DNA of 64,000 bases, taken from Rhodoluna sp. KAS3. GTDB taxonomy: Bacteria > Actinomycetota > Actinomycetes > Actinomycetales > Microbacteriaceae. Positions within the stretch are counted from its first letter, which is position 1, and each line of letters begins with the position of its first letter. The translations under genes were made by a program, and so were the position numbers. The notes beneath the pieces are model-generated. The model was not told where the DNA came from and did no database searches. It saw only the letters and a list, made by a program, of their open reading frames with translations. The stretch covers positions 1,116,001 through 1,180,000 of the forward strand of contig NZ_AP026910.1 of the NCBI RefSeq assembly GCF_026000575.1, in the 5' to 3' direction. Below, piece after piece: positions 51,385 through 59,749 of the stretch.

Positions 51385-52163
51385 TGGTCGGCTTTCTTTG
51401 CTGCAGGTTTGCGGGTAGCTGGTTTGCGAGTTGCCGGCTTGGCGGCTTTGGTGGTTTTGGTCTTTTTTGCCGCTGGCTTGAAACCGCGGTGAACCGCAAC
51501 AATTCCAAAGGTTAGGTTTCGGTAGGCAACGTTTTCATAGCCCGCCGCAGAAACCATTAGCCCCAAATCGCGCTGGTTTGGCCAAGCCAAAATTGACTCA
51601 GATAGGTACCCGTATGCTTCTGGCGCCTTGGTCGAGATGGCTGAGAACGCAGGCAAAACCCGCTTGAGGTAAAACTCGTAGAGCGGGCGCAAAATCGGGT
51701 TTGGCACCTTAGAGAATTCACAAATTACGATTCGGCCGCCCGGCTTGGTAACTCGGTACATCTCAGCCAGAGCCTGCTTAACGTCAACTACGTTGCGCAA
51801 TCCAAAAGAAATAGTTACCGCGTCAAACTCGGCTTCTTTGAAAGGCAGGTTGGTGGCATCTGCAAACACAAATTCAATCTCTGGGTGACGCTTGCGACCA
51901 ACAGCCAACATGCCCTCAGAAAAGTCTCCGGCAACTACGGTTACGCCTTCGTCCAAAAAAGCCACCGATGATGCGCCGGTGCCGGCAGCCAGATCGAGAA
52001 TTTTCTGGCCACTCTGCGGAAAGACTGATTCGCGAACCACTGAACGCCAGCGACGGTCTTGACCAAAAGACAACAGTGAGTTGGTTAGGTCATAGGTCGG
52101 GGCCACAACGTCAAACATTGCGGCTACTTCGGCAGGCTTTTTGGCCAAATCTGCTTTGCTCAC
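51381..52163 (-). CDS. menG: Demethylmenaquinone methyltransferase with Lys/Ala-rich tail
   Basis: 260-residue UbiE/MenG SAM methyltransferase for the last step of menaquinone synthesis. SAM motif ILDLAAGTGASSVAFLDEG, then DATNLPFKEAEFDAVTISFG and RNVVDVKQALAEMYRVTKPG. The catalytic domain ends near residue 228 (FGIVAVHRGFKP); about 32 more residues (AKKTKTTKAAKPATRKPATR and on) are a histone-H1-like Lys/Ala/Pro tail not normal for MenG. The tail should bind nucleic acid or membranes by charge. Start GTG 52163 with leaderless -10 box. Confidence 0.93.
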   Translation of the reverse strand: MSKADLAKKPAEVAAMFDVVAPTYDLTNSLLSFGQDRRWRSVVRESVFPQSGQKILDLAAGTGASSVAFLDEGVTVVAGDFSEGMLAVGRKRHPEIEFVFADATNLPFKEAEFDAVTISFGLRNVVDVKQALAEMYRVTKPGGRIVICEFSKVPNPILRPLYEFYLKRVLPAFSAISTKAPEAYGYLSESILAWPNQRDLGLMVSAAGYENVAYRNLTFGIVAVHRGFKPAAKKTKTTKAAKPATRKPATRKPAAKKADQ

Positions 52164-52169
52164 AGGTCA

Positions 52170-52175
52170 ATCCTA
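52170..52175 (-). promoter_or_regulatory. Leaderless -10 box (TAGGAT, 6 nt before GTG 52163)
   Basis: On the minus strand TAGGAT is followed by TGACCT and the GTG of menG. Confidence 0.5.
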
Positions 52176-52226
52176 CCCACGCTAATTGGCGCTAAATTAT
52201 GCCGGAATGCCGGCAACACCTAAGGG

Positions 52227-52871
52227 CTAATCCGATTCGCCGTAGAAATAGTCCTCAGATTTATTCTTTCGGGCACGCACTGCTCTAGTCGTTGCCACAG
52301 CACCGAGGGCAATCGCTCCCGCGCCCATCGCAACTAGGCCAACCTGAGCTTTTTCGAAGAACTCGGCAGCTGGTGATTCGTGGCGGCGCGACATGTTTTC
52401 AAGATCAATGGTCTGACCCAATTCAGGCTGTTCGGTCAGGTCTGCTGTCTCAGATTGCACCTGAAAACCACCATCAACTTTGGGCTTCACCAAAAGCGGC
52501 GGCAACTCAAGCGCATCTGCGCTGCCAAATCTGGTGCGCAGTTCATTCAACTCAGATGTGGTGAATGCCAAACTCTCGTCAATCACCGTATCCGGGTCAT
52601 CGACTACCTTTGGGCGCTTTGGCTTTACTGGGCGAACGCCGTAACCCTTTTCGGATTCCTGCTCGTCCTCGTCGACTTCGTCCTCAGATTCAACATCTTC
52701 ATCCTCAGCCTCGTCCTCTTCTTCGTCTTCGCTAGCGGTGCTGAAGGAGGCGGCGTTTGGGTTATCGCCAGTCGGTACAGCCGGATCAGCAAATGCGGCC
52801 TGAGGTGCAACAATGCCGGCAATGACTAGAAACCCAGAGAGCATGATGGCAAGCAACTTAGGCTTACGCAT
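52227..52871 (-). CDS. Exported acidic membrane-anchored protein of unknown function
   Basis: 214 residues from ATG 52871 with AAGGAGG upstream. Signal peptide (LLAIMLSGFLVIAGIVAPQA, cleavage near AFA-DP), an extreme acidic stretch (EDEEEDEAEDEDVESEDEVD), a Pro/Lys segment, a middle helix-rich part (TTSELNELRTRFGSADALEL) and a C-terminal helix VGLVAMGAGAIALGAVATTR with basic tail. The acidic part could bind calcium or cationic surfaces. I do not recognise a family. The frame continues upstream into the divergent menF, which is rejected. Confidence 0.75.
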   Translation of the reverse strand: MRKPKLLAIMLSGFLVIAGIVAPQAAFADPAVPTGDNPNAASFSTASEDEEEDEAEDEDVESEDEVDEDEQESEKGYGVRPVKPKRPKVVDDPDTVIDESLAFTTSELNELRTRFGSADALELPPLLVKPKVDGGFQVQSETADLTEQPELGQTIDLENMSRRHESPAAEFFEKAQVGLVAMGAGAIALGAVATTRAVRARKNKSEDYFYGESD

Positions 52872-52994
52872 TCTTACCCTCCTTAACGGGCTTAGGATTT
52901 TTGAGACGGTGTATTCCAAAGATACCCAGCGCCAACGTGGCATTCCAGCCCATTCAGCAGGTTCACAGATAACGCTCAGCATAGAAAGGCCGGC

Positions 52995-54248
52995 ATGAAA
53001 CTTATAGTTTCGACCGTCGAGCTTGCCAATGCCCCGCAGAATCTTTTGGCCCAACTTCCCGAAAATCCACTCACTTTTATACGCGAAAATGGCGGCATCG
53101 TTGGCTTTGGCCAGAGCGCCAAGCTCGTTGCAGCAACCGGCAAAAACCGATTCGAGGATTTGTCGTTGCAGTGGAAGGCCCTGGTTGCTGAGGCAACCAT
53201 CACCGACCCGATGCAAATTCCGGGTACCGGCCTGGTGGCCTTTGGCTCATTTGCGTTCTCTGACAACAGTGAAACCCCGAGTGTTTTGATCGTTCCGCGC
53301 ATGGTTTTGGGTTTGCGCGATGGCCGCGGCTGGCTTACCAGCATCGCAGTTGCAGGCGAGGCCGACGGCAACCTAAGTACCGCAGATAGCAATGACGAAC
53401 TGATCTGGCCAACACCAACCAGCTACTCACCAAACGAGCCGATTGCCTTTGTGTCTGGCGCGGTATCGGCCGAGAAGTTCAAGAGTTCGGTGGCTCAAGC
53501 AGTTGAAAGTATTGCTGCTCACAAACTCGAAAAAGTAGTTTTGGCGCGCGACTTGGTTGCCAAACTTCCTTCGGCTTTTGACATTCGTCCGGCACTGGTT
53601 CGGCTGGCCGAAAGCTATCCAACCTGCTGGGTGTATTCGGTAGACGGAACCTTCGGGGCGTCTCCAGAATTATTGGTCCGGGTTTCGCACGGCCAAGTGT
53701 CGGCTCGCGTACTTGCCGGAACCGCCGGCCGCGGAACCGACCCTGGCGTTGACCAGGCCATTGCGGCAGCCTTGGCCAGCTCGGAGAAAAACAAAAACGA
53801 GCATGCCTTCGCTGTGAACTCACTCGTGGCATCGCTCTCGCCTTTTTGCGAGCGGGTCGATGCTGATGCAAAGCCGTTCAGTTTGGCTTTGCCAAACCTT
53901 TGGCACCTAGCCAGCGATGTTCACGGCGTTCTGCGCGCAGAGGCATCGGTGTTGGATTTGGCAGCAGCACTGCACCCAACAGCCGCGGTAGCCGGAACCC
54001 CGACCGACATCGCGCGCGAAGTGATTGATGAGCTTGAGGGCACCGATCGAGGCCGTTATGCCGGACCGGTTGGTTGGATTGGTGCGGATGGCGACGGCGA
54101 GTGGGCAATTGCGCTTCGTGGAGCACAGATTTCTGGACGTCAGATTCGCGCATTTGCTGGCTGCGGAATTGTGGCGGCATCAGACCCGGTAGCCGAGTTG
54201 GCAGAGACTGAACTCAAGTTCCGACCAATTCGCGAGGCACTCGCCTAG
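52995..54248 (+). CDS. menF: Isochorismate synthase
   Basis: 417-residue chorismate-utilising enzyme that makes isochorismate, the first step toward menaquinone. Signature parts: LEKVVLARDLVAKLPS, SPELLVRVSHGQVSARVLAG, GTAGRGTDP, the Mg-binding KNEHAFAV, and LHPTAAVAGTPTDIAREVID with GRYAGPVGWIGADGDGEW. The surrounding men genes support MenF over a siderophore EntC role. GAAAGG is upstream of ATG 52995. Confidence 0.93.
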   Translation: MKLIVSTVELANAPQNLLAQLPENPLTFIRENGGIVGFGQSAKLVAATGKNRFEDLSLQWKALVAEATITDPMQIPGTGLVAFGSFAFSDNSETPSVLIVPRMVLGLRDGRGWLTSIAVAGEADGNLSTADSNDELIWPTPTSYSPNEPIAFVSGAVSAEKFKSSVAQAVESIAAHKLEKVVLARDLVAKLPSAFDIRPALVRLAESYPTCWVYSVDGTFGASPELLVRVSHGQVSARVLAGTAGRGTDPGVDQAIAAALASSEKNKNEHAFAVNSLVASLSPFCERVDADAKPFSLALPNLWHLASDVHGVLRAEASVLDLAAALHPTAAVAGTPTDIAREVIDELEGTDRGRYAGPVGWIGADGDGEWAIALRGAQISGRQIRAFAGCGIVAASDPVAELAETELKFRPIREALA

Positions 54249-54253
54249 GCAAT

Positions 54254-55840
54254 TTATGCCAGGCGGACGTCCACCAGGACTCGGCCGGTTTTAGTAAGGG
54301 CGGCATCGAGTTGCCCAAGATTTTCAACCCGCTCGTAAGCCCAACCGTAGGCCTGAGCCAAGTGCCACAGGTCAACCTGTTGAGGAGTGGTGAACAGTCG
54401 ATCAAAAGTTTCGGTGTCGAGAGTTTTTGCCATTTCCAAGCCACCGAATATGCTGCCGCCGTGGTCATTGCCAACAATAACTTGAATGTTCAAGTCACCA
54501 TCGCGCGGATCGATGTTTAGTGATCCCGCATCGTGCAAGAGCGTTAGGTCGCCTAGCAGCACTCGGGTTGTCCCCTCACGCTCAACCAAAGCAATACCAA
54601 CACCGGTTGCCACCGTGCCATCGATGCCGGCAAGACCGCGGTTTGAAAATACCCGGATGGCCTTAGCGGGAGCATGCGCATCTGCCTCACGAATCAACCT
54701 CGAGGCACCAAGCAACAACTGGTCAGCCCCTTCGGTTACTCGCCAAACCGCTTGAATTAGCGCTCGGCGATCAAGGGAATCGGTGTTGGTCTCAACGACG
54801 GCGATGTGCTCGTGGTCGGCCCGGCGCCAGGCTTCAAGCCATTCAAAATCAACTTCATCGTCAACGGTGATTTCATCGATGGTGTGCGCGGCCCGCCGAC
54901 TGACATCAAAGTGGCCCATTGTCTTGCTGCGAACAACAACAACCTCGATGTCTTGGTTATAGAGCAGGCGAATTGCAGCCCGGCCGAGGGTTGGCTTGCC
55001 GAAAACAATTACGCGACCAATTTGGCTGGCCAGGTCGGCGTTTTGCTCAAGCAAATTGCGGTATCCCAGGATGGCGTTCGCGCCCATTCGTGCGCCAGAA
55101 GATGGCTCGGCAAACAAAGGCCAGCCAAATGCTTCGGCAAGTTCAACTGCGTCTGAACCGGCTCCGGCTCCGGCCATAACCACAGTTGGGCGCTTGGCCG
55201 AAAGCATGGCAAATTCCGGGTGCGGTTCAAAAATATTTGGCAGTTCAATTCTCGGATTTAGCTCTGCGGCATTTGGTTCGACGGCCGAAAGCGGTTCGCG
55301 GAACGCCAGGTTCAGTTGCACCGGGCCGGGCTGGTCGCCGTCGTAACCCATGGCCACGGCGATGGCGTTAGTTGCCAGGGTGGCGGCCTCGCGAATCTCG
55401 CCGTCGTGGCCATTCGGTGCCGGCACATCAACACACTCACGAACAGCGTCGCCAAAGATTCCGATTTGATTAGTGGTCTGGTTTGCACCAACACCGCGTA
55501 GCTCGTGCGGGCGGTCTGCGGTCAACAGAATCAGTGGAACACCCGAGTGGCTTGCTTCAAGCACGGCCGGGTGCAGGTTGGCTACTGCTGTTCCAGACGT
55601 TGTAATCAGCACCGATGGCTCGCCGCTGATTAGCGCAGAACCAAGTGCAGTGAAGCCCATTGAGCGCTCGTCGAGGCGAACGTGAAGTTTGATTTTGCCA
55701 GCTGCGGCAAGCTGGCCAGCTGCTATTGCCAATGCCTGCGAACGAGCCCCCGGAGCCAAAAAGAAATTTTGAACGCCAGCCTTGGCCAGCGCAGCAAGAA
55801 GATGCGCGGCAAAAACCTGCGCTGGTGAACTACTGGTCAC
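54254..55840 (-). CDS. menD: SEPHCHC synthase
   Basis: 528-residue thiamine-diphosphate enzyme joining isochorismate and 2-oxoglutarate. Start GTG 55840, overlapping the small membrane gene by 11 bp; the longer frame is that gene read out of phase. N-terminal FLAPGARSQALAIAAGQLAA, cofactor Glu in HVRLDERSMGFTALG, then TSGTAVANLHPAVLEAS, and the Mg/ThDP motif LLGDLTLLHDAGSLN. Normal length for MenD. Confidence 0.93.
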   Translation of the reverse strand: MTSSSPAQVFAAHLLAALAKAGVQNFFLAPGARSQALAIAAGQLAAAGKIKLHVRLDERSMGFTALGSALISGEPSVLITTSGTAVANLHPAVLEASHSGVPLILLTADRPHELRGVGANQTTNQIGIFGDAVRECVDVPAPNGHDGEIREAATLATNAIAVAMGYDGDQPGPVQLNLAFREPLSAVEPNAAELNPRIELPNIFEPHPEFAMLSAKRPTVVMAGAGAGSDAVELAEAFGWPLFAEPSSGARMGANAILGYRNLLEQNADLASQIGRVIVFGKPTLGRAAIRLLYNQDIEVVVVRSKTMGHFDVSRRAAHTIDEITVDDEVDFEWLEAWRRADHEHIAVVETNTDSLDRRALIQAVWRVTEGADQLLLGASRLIREADAHAPAKAIRVFSNRGLAGIDGTVATGVGIALVEREGTTRVLLGDLTLLHDAGSLNIDPRDGDLNIQVIVGNDHGGSIFGGLEMAKTLDTETFDRLFTTPQQVDLWHLAQAYGWAYERVENLGQLDAALTKTGRVLVDVRLA

Positions 55841-56102
55841 GCTTGTCGCTCGGGTCAGAGTCTTTGTCGTCTTGCGGGTCGATTGGAGCTTCTGGCTCAG
55901 CCGAACCGGCCTCAGGGGACGCCGGGGCATCCTGGTCTTTGAGCTTCTTGGCCAGGTCGCGCAAAAACTGCGGGTCGTCATCTGGCGCTGTGGTTTTGTA
56001 CTTTGGGGCACGCTTCTTTTCGAGCACGCGACTAATTGCGTAGGTGGCACCGAAAATAATCAAGATGCCCGCAGCAACTGCAACAAAAACCAACCACTTC
56101 AT
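55830..56102 (-). CDS. Small single-helix membrane protein with acidic tail
   Basis: 90 residues: N-terminal helix LVFVAVAAGILIIFGATYAI, a basic stretch VLEKKRAPKYKTTA, then a disordered acidic tail rich in Asp, Pro and Glu. The helix start resembles short cell-envelope or regulatory peptides, but I do not recognise it. Coupled to menD by an 11-bp overlap, and divergent from the DUF4229 gene with adjacent leaderless promoters. Confidence 0.75.
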   Translation of the reverse strand: MKWLVFVAVAAGILIIFGATYAISRVLEKKRAPKYKTTAPDDDPQFLRDLAKKLKDQDAPASPEAGSAEPEAPIDPQDDKDSDPSDKRDQ

Positions 56103-56108
56103 GATTTA

Positions 56109-56134
56109 ACTCTAACCACCTTGAAACTTAGACT
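56109..56134. promoter_or_regulatory. Divergent leaderless promoter pair
   Basis: In a 38-bp spacer, TAGAGT on the minus strand (56109-56114) ends 6 nt before ATG 56102, and TAGACT on the plus strand (56129-56134) ends 6 nt before ATG 56141. Confidence 0.5.
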
Positions 56135-56140
56135 TATTCC

Positions 56141-56398
56141 ATGAAGAACCCATGGATCCTTTACATCACCATTCGCGTCGGCCTATTTGCCGTACTACTT
56201 GCCATCATGCTGATGGTTGGCTTTGACCCATTCTTCTCAGCTTTGATTGCTGCCGTTGTTTCACTGGCCATTTCACTGATTTTCTTCAACAAGCAGCGAA
56301 ATGCGGTTTCTGAAGCCATCTACAAGTCAATCGATAACCGCCGCAAAAATGTTGGCGACAAAGATGCAGATTCTGAGGATTCAGCCTCTAGCCGTTAA
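56141..56398 (+). CDS. DUF4229 family small membrane protein
   Basis: 85 residues with two helices (ITIRVGLFAVLLAIMLMVGF and ALIAAVVSLAISLIFF) and a polar C-terminus. The pattern matches DUF4229, an actinobacterial family often found beside menaquinone genes; function unknown. Its 3' end overlaps the convergent menA by 11 bp. Confidence 0.8.
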   Translation: MKNPWILYITIRVGLFAVLLAIMLMVGFDPFFSALIAAVVSLAISLIFFNKQRNAVSEAIYKSIDNRRKNVGDKDADSEDSASSR

Positions 56399-57314
56399 TG
56401 GCAGCCAGCCCCTGCGCAAATAGCGCGGCGTAGGCAAGTGCAGCAAAGCTGGTTAGCTTTAGGACCAAAATTTGCTCACGCGGAGTCTTGGCCGCAAGTG
56501 CAATAACCGTGGCCGGCACCACCAAAAATAGCGTTGCCCAGGCAAAGAATGTTGCCGGGTAGAGAAACGGGAACGGCGCCAAAATAAGCATTGGCAGCCA
56601 GAGCATCACAACAAACAGCGCCTTGGCCCACTTGGCGCCCACCTTGACCGCAAGGGTTCTCTTGCCCACTTCGGCATCGGTGTTTATGTCACGGATGTTG
56701 TTGATCATGAGCACCGCCGAGGCAAAGAAACCTAGCGCGATGCCGCCAAATAGCGAGTTGAGATCAAACGAGCCGATCTGAATGTAGGCGGTGCCATAGG
56801 TTGCCACCAGACCAAAGAACACAAAGACAGCAAGCTCGCCGAGCCCGGCGTAACCGTATGGGCTCTTGCCACCGGTGTAAAACCAGGCTGCCAAAATTGA
56901 CACCGCTCCGACCGGCAAGAACCACCAGTGCTGGGTCATGACAACAATCACTAGGCCTGCGATGCCAGCAATACCGAAGAATGCAAATGCCGCATTTTTT
57001 ACAGCGCTCGGCCGCACTGAATTTGACCCGGTTAGGCGCAGTGGCCCAACGCGGTTGGCATCTGTGCCGCGAATTCCATCTGAGTAGTCATTGGCGTAGT
57101 TGACGCCAATCTGCAGGCTGAGTGAGACCGTTAGCGCTAGCAAGGAGAGCGATAGGTTGAACTTGCCGGCCGCATCTGCAGCGCCCATACCAATCAGCAC
57201 CGGAGCGATCGCCAGAGGCAGAGTCCGCAGGCGTGCGCCAGCAATCCACAGTTTTAGTGAGTCTGAGCGCTTTGACTTGGCGGCTGTTTTGCCGGTTTTC
57301 TTTTGCTGGGCCAT
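56388..57314 (-). CDS. menA: 1,4-dihydroxy-2-naphthoate polyprenyltransferase
   Basis: 308-residue UbiA-superfamily membrane enzyme that attaches the polyprenyl tail. First Asp motif GVNYANDYSDGIRGTDANR, second NNIRDINTDAEVGKRTLAVK, eight or nine helices. A basic N-terminal extension (AQQKKTGKTAAKSKRSD) precedes the first helix. Its ATG overlaps the menE stop by one base. Confidence 0.95.
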   Translation of the reverse strand: MAQQKKTGKTAAKSKRSDSLKLWIAGARLRTLPLAIAPVLIGMGAADAAGKFNLSLSLLALTVSLSLQIGVNYANDYSDGIRGTDANRVGPLRLTGSNSVRPSAVKNAAFAFFGIAGIAGLVIVVMTQHWWFLPVGAVSILAAWFYTGGKSPYGYAGLGELAVFVFFGLVATYGTAYIQIGSFDLNSLFGGIALGFFASAVLMINNIRDINTDAEVGKRTLAVKVGAKWAKALFVVMLWLPMLILAPFPFLYPATFFAWATLFLVVPATVIALAAKTPREQILVLKLTSFAALAYAALFAQGLAAING

Positions 57315-58432
57315 TAGTTCTCCTCAAAGAGCTGCTTGATTGCTAGAAGGTCATTTTTGCCGTTTGGCAGTAGCGGAATTTTGTCTACCCGGAGGATTCG
57401 AATCGGTCTGCCGGCTGGCCCGAGGTCATCGGCCAAGGCTGTGGCCACCTCATCGGCAACCTCGGGGCTGCCGGTGAACACGATGCCAACCCTCTGCCCC
57501 CACTCAACGTCGTCAATTGCCGTGGCTGCCAGCCCTGTTACACCGACTACCTGCTGGGCTAGTTGCTCGACTCGATCCAATGAAATCTTGATGCCGCCCG
57601 AATTAATAACCCGGTCCATTCTTCCGATGATTTCTAGGCGGCCATCGGCATAAACCACGCCCTCATCGTTGGTCCAGTAAAAGCCATTTTCGTCAGTCGC
57701 CACCTCAGCCAACATAGGCCCCTTAACCCCGATGCGCCCAGCGTTGGTTGCGAGCTCTACCCCGGCTAAAGGTTGACCGTTGTAGACGCAGCCGCCACAG
57801 GTTTCGGTCATGCCGTAGGTGATTACCAGGTTCACGCCCAGGTCGGTCATCTTGGCGACAACTTCATCTTGGGGCGCTTGGCCGCCGACCAAAATGGCGT
57901 CGAATTTTCTAAGCTGCGAGAGCAAGTACTGGTCTTGCTCGACGGCTTTTGCCAAACGCGCCAACTGGGTCGGCACCAGTGAGGTGTATCGACGGTCACC
58001 GGTCATAAAACTGGCTGAACGACTGAAGGCTTCTGGCGTAAACGGCACCGATGTATTCATCAGCACCGGTTGGGTACCAGCCAAAACTGACCGAGTTAGA
58101 ACATTCAAACCAGCGATGTAGTTGATCGGGAGCGCCAACAGCCATTGAGCGGTGCCCTCGAATGAACCGAGCGCCAAGGCCGAGGAGTTTGCGCTGGAAA
58201 TCAGAGCTTCGCGTGAAATTTGGATTCGCTTTGGTTGCCCAGTTGAGCCTGAACTTTCAACGATCAGAGCAATGCGGTCATCAACCTCTTCAGGCAGCCC
58301 GTGGGTTTCGGGCATTTTTCCGTTGACCTCGGGTGCGGTTACAAAAAGTGCGTGCTTGCCATCCAAAACATCAGTCAGCGCAACGAGCGCACCAAAGGCG
58401 TCGTTAGCTGCGATCAGTTTTAGTGGATGCAT
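57314..58432 (-). CDS. menE: o-Succinylbenzoate-CoA ligase
   Basis: 372-residue AMP-forming ligase. P-loop IVESSGSTGQPKRIQIS, TYGMTETCGGCVYNG and LEIIGRMDRVINSGGIKISL are the adenylate-forming motifs. It is shorter than many acyl-CoA ligases, as usual for actinobacterial MenE. Probable operon menE-menA, 22 bp after menB. Confidence 0.93.
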   Translation of the reverse strand: MHPLKLIAANDAFGALVALTDVLDGKHALFVTAPEVNGKMPETHGLPEEVDDRIALIVESSGSTGQPKRIQISREALISSANSSALALGSFEGTAQWLLALPINYIAGLNVLTRSVLAGTQPVLMNTSVPFTPEAFSRSASFMTGDRRYTSLVPTQLARLAKAVEQDQYLLSQLRKFDAILVGGQAPQDEVVAKMTDLGVNLVITYGMTETCGGCVYNGQPLAGVELATNAGRIGVKGPMLAEVATDENGFYWTNDEGVVYADGRLEIIGRMDRVINSGGIKISLDRVEQLAQQVVGVTGLAATAIDDVEWGQRVGIVFTGSPEVADEVATALADDLGPAGRPIRILRVDKIPLLPNGKNDLLAIKQLFEEN

Positions 58433-58454
58433 TTATTTCTGTTTTTTATGCCGT

Positions 58455-59366
58455 TTAGAAGTGCCAAGGATACGGAGACCAGTCTGGCTCGCGCTTTTGC
58501 AGGAACGAGTCGCGGCCTTCAACTGCCTCATCGGTGCCATAGGCCAAGCGAGTTGCCTCGCCGGCAAACAGTTGCTGACCAGCAATGCCGTCGTCAACTG
58601 CGTTGAATGCAAACTTGAGCATGCGAATGGACTGCGGTGATTTTCTAAGAATTTCCGTTGCCCACTCGACTCCGACCTTTTCAAGATCAGCATGCGGTAC
58701 TACCGCGTTCACGACGCCCATTTCATACGCGCGCTGAGCGTTGTACTCGGCACCCAAGAAAAAGATTTCGCGGGCAAATTTTTGACCGGTTTGACGCGCC
58801 AAATAGGCACTGCCGTAACCGGCATCAAAAGAACCAACGTCGGCATCGGTTTGCTTAAATCGGGCGTGCTCGGCACTGGCCAAAGATAGGTCGGCAACCA
58901 CGTTTAGCGAATGACCGCCACCAGCGGCCCAACCAGGCACCAGGGCAATAACCACCTTTGGCATAAAACGGATTAGGCGCTGAACTTCAAGAATGTGAAG
59001 GCGGCCATTTCGACCAGCATCGATAGTTTCGGCAGTTTCACCCTCGGCATACTTATAGCCGTCGCGGCCGCGAACGCGCTGGTCGCCGCCTGAGCTAAAA
59101 GCCCAACCGCCGTCTTTGGCTGATGGTCCGTTGCCGGTTAGGAGCACTACGCCAACGCGCGAATCCATACGTGCGTGGTCGAGGGTGCGGTGCAGCTCAT
59201 CTACGGTTTTTGGTCGGAAAGCGTTGCGAACCTCAGGGCGGTTAAATGCAACGCGCACGATGCCCAAGGTCATGTGCTTGTGATAGGTGACGTCTTCGAG
59301 GTTCTCGAAGCCTGGCACCTCGTGCCAAATGGTTGGGTCGAAGATTTCTGAAACCTTTGAGTTCAT
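58455..59366 (-). CDS. menB: 1,4-dihydroxy-2-naphthoyl-CoA synthase
   Basis: 303-residue crotonase-fold ring-closing enzyme. Signatures: FSSGGDQRVRGRDGYKYAEG, VPGWAAGGGHSLNVVADLSL and DVGSFDAGYGSAYLARQTGQ, with the C-terminal GQQLFAGEATRLAYGTDEA. Start ATG 59366 with a leaderless -10 box. The 130-bp region upstream holds the AATTACCTAATTAGGTAATT palindrome shared with the divergent XRE gene. Confidence 0.96.
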   Translation of the reverse strand: MNSKVSEIFDPTIWHEVPGFENLEDVTYHKHMTLGIVRVAFNRPEVRNAFRPKTVDELHRTLDHARMDSRVGVVLLTGNGPSAKDGGWAFSSGGDQRVRGRDGYKYAEGETAETIDAGRNGRLHILEVQRLIRFMPKVVIALVPGWAAGGGHSLNVVADLSLASAEHARFKQTDADVGSFDAGYGSAYLARQTGQKFAREIFFLGAEYNAQRAYEMGVVNAVVPHADLEKVGVEWATEILRKSPQSIRMLKFAFNAVDDGIAGQQLFAGEATRLAYGTDEAVEGRDSFLQKREPDWSPYPWHF

Positions 59367-59372
59367 GTCTAA

Positions 59373-59378
59373 AGCCTA
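59373..59378 (-). promoter_or_regulatory. Leaderless -10 box (TAGGCT, 6 nt before ATG 59366)
   Basis: On the minus strand TAGGCT is followed by TTAGAC and ATG of menB. Confidence 0.55.
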
Positions 59379-59436
59379 ACTTGAGGTGCTGCGCGGTAGC
59401 AGCCATCCCAATTTGTCCACAAAACATCGAGACCAG

Positions 59437-59465
59437 TTCAGAGCAATTACCTAATTAGGTAATTT
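59437..59465 (+). promoter_or_regulatory. 20-bp palindrome over the probable XRE promoter
   Basis: AATTACCTAATTAGGTAATT (59445-59464) is a perfect palindrome. It covers the spacer and -10 of a possible promoter (TTCAGA 59437-59442, 17 bp, TAATTT 59460-59465) for the XRE gene starting at 59497, and sits 66 bp upstream of the menB -10 box. A 19-bp identical copy is at 59731-59749. Confidence 0.75.
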
Positions 59466-59496
59466 TTGGGAATGCAAGAATGGTTTCTCGATACAG

Positions 59497-59748
59497 ATGA
59501 AGACCAAAGGTCGTGGCCTGCCAGGCCATTACTACCGCACTTTCTCAGCAGCCCTGATCTTTGATGCACGCATGCAATTGGGGCTCAATCAAAAACAATT
59601 TGCTGAGCTTGTTGGGGTGCCACCGTCAGTGATAAATCGACTTGAAAACGGGCGCCGGGACCCGAATTCGGGCACACTGCTCTCGATTCTTTATCGCGCA
59701 GGTTTTTTCGTTGAGGCAAAAGTAATCAGAAATTACCTAATTAGGTAA
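59497..59748 (+). CDS. Orphan HipB-like XRE regulator inside the men cluster
   Basis: 83 residues. The HTH is MQLGLNQKQFAELVGVPPSV followed by INRLENGRRDPNSGTLLSIL, the form of HipB-type antitoxin or repressor proteins; LYRAGFFVEAKV ends the domain. No HipA kinase or other toxin gene adjoins it. It is divergent from menB, convergent with menC, and bracketed by two copies of the same palindrome, the second of which encodes its final codons YLIR-stop. No clear Shine-Dalgarno precedes ATG 59497. Probably autoregulated, and possibly a regulator of menB. Confidence 0.82.
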   Translation: MKTKGRGLPGHYYRTFSAALIFDARMQLGLNQKQFAELVGVPPSVINRLENGRRDPNSGTLLSILYRAGFFVEAKVIRNYLIR

Positions 59749-59749
59749 T
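59731..59749. repeat. Second copy of the palindrome, at the 3' ends of the XRE gene and menC
   Basis: AATTACCTAATTAGGTAAT. Being palindromic, it reads TAC CTA ATT AGG TAA on both strands, so it encodes Tyr-Leu-Ile-Arg-stop at the end of the XRE protein and also at the end of MenC. Confidence 0.9.

Noticed and set aside
52872-53216. N-terminal extension of the acidic exported protein
   Set aside because: It overlaps menF coding sequence on the other strand, whereas ATG 52871 has AAGGAGG and begins a signal peptide.
55841-56050. N-terminal extension of menD
   Set aside because: It is the small membrane-protein gene read out of frame; GTG 55840 gives the normal MenD N-terminus.
59497-59748. 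HipBA-type toxin-antitoxin module
   Set aside because: Only the HipB-like part is present; neighbours are menB and menC, with no HipA kinase.
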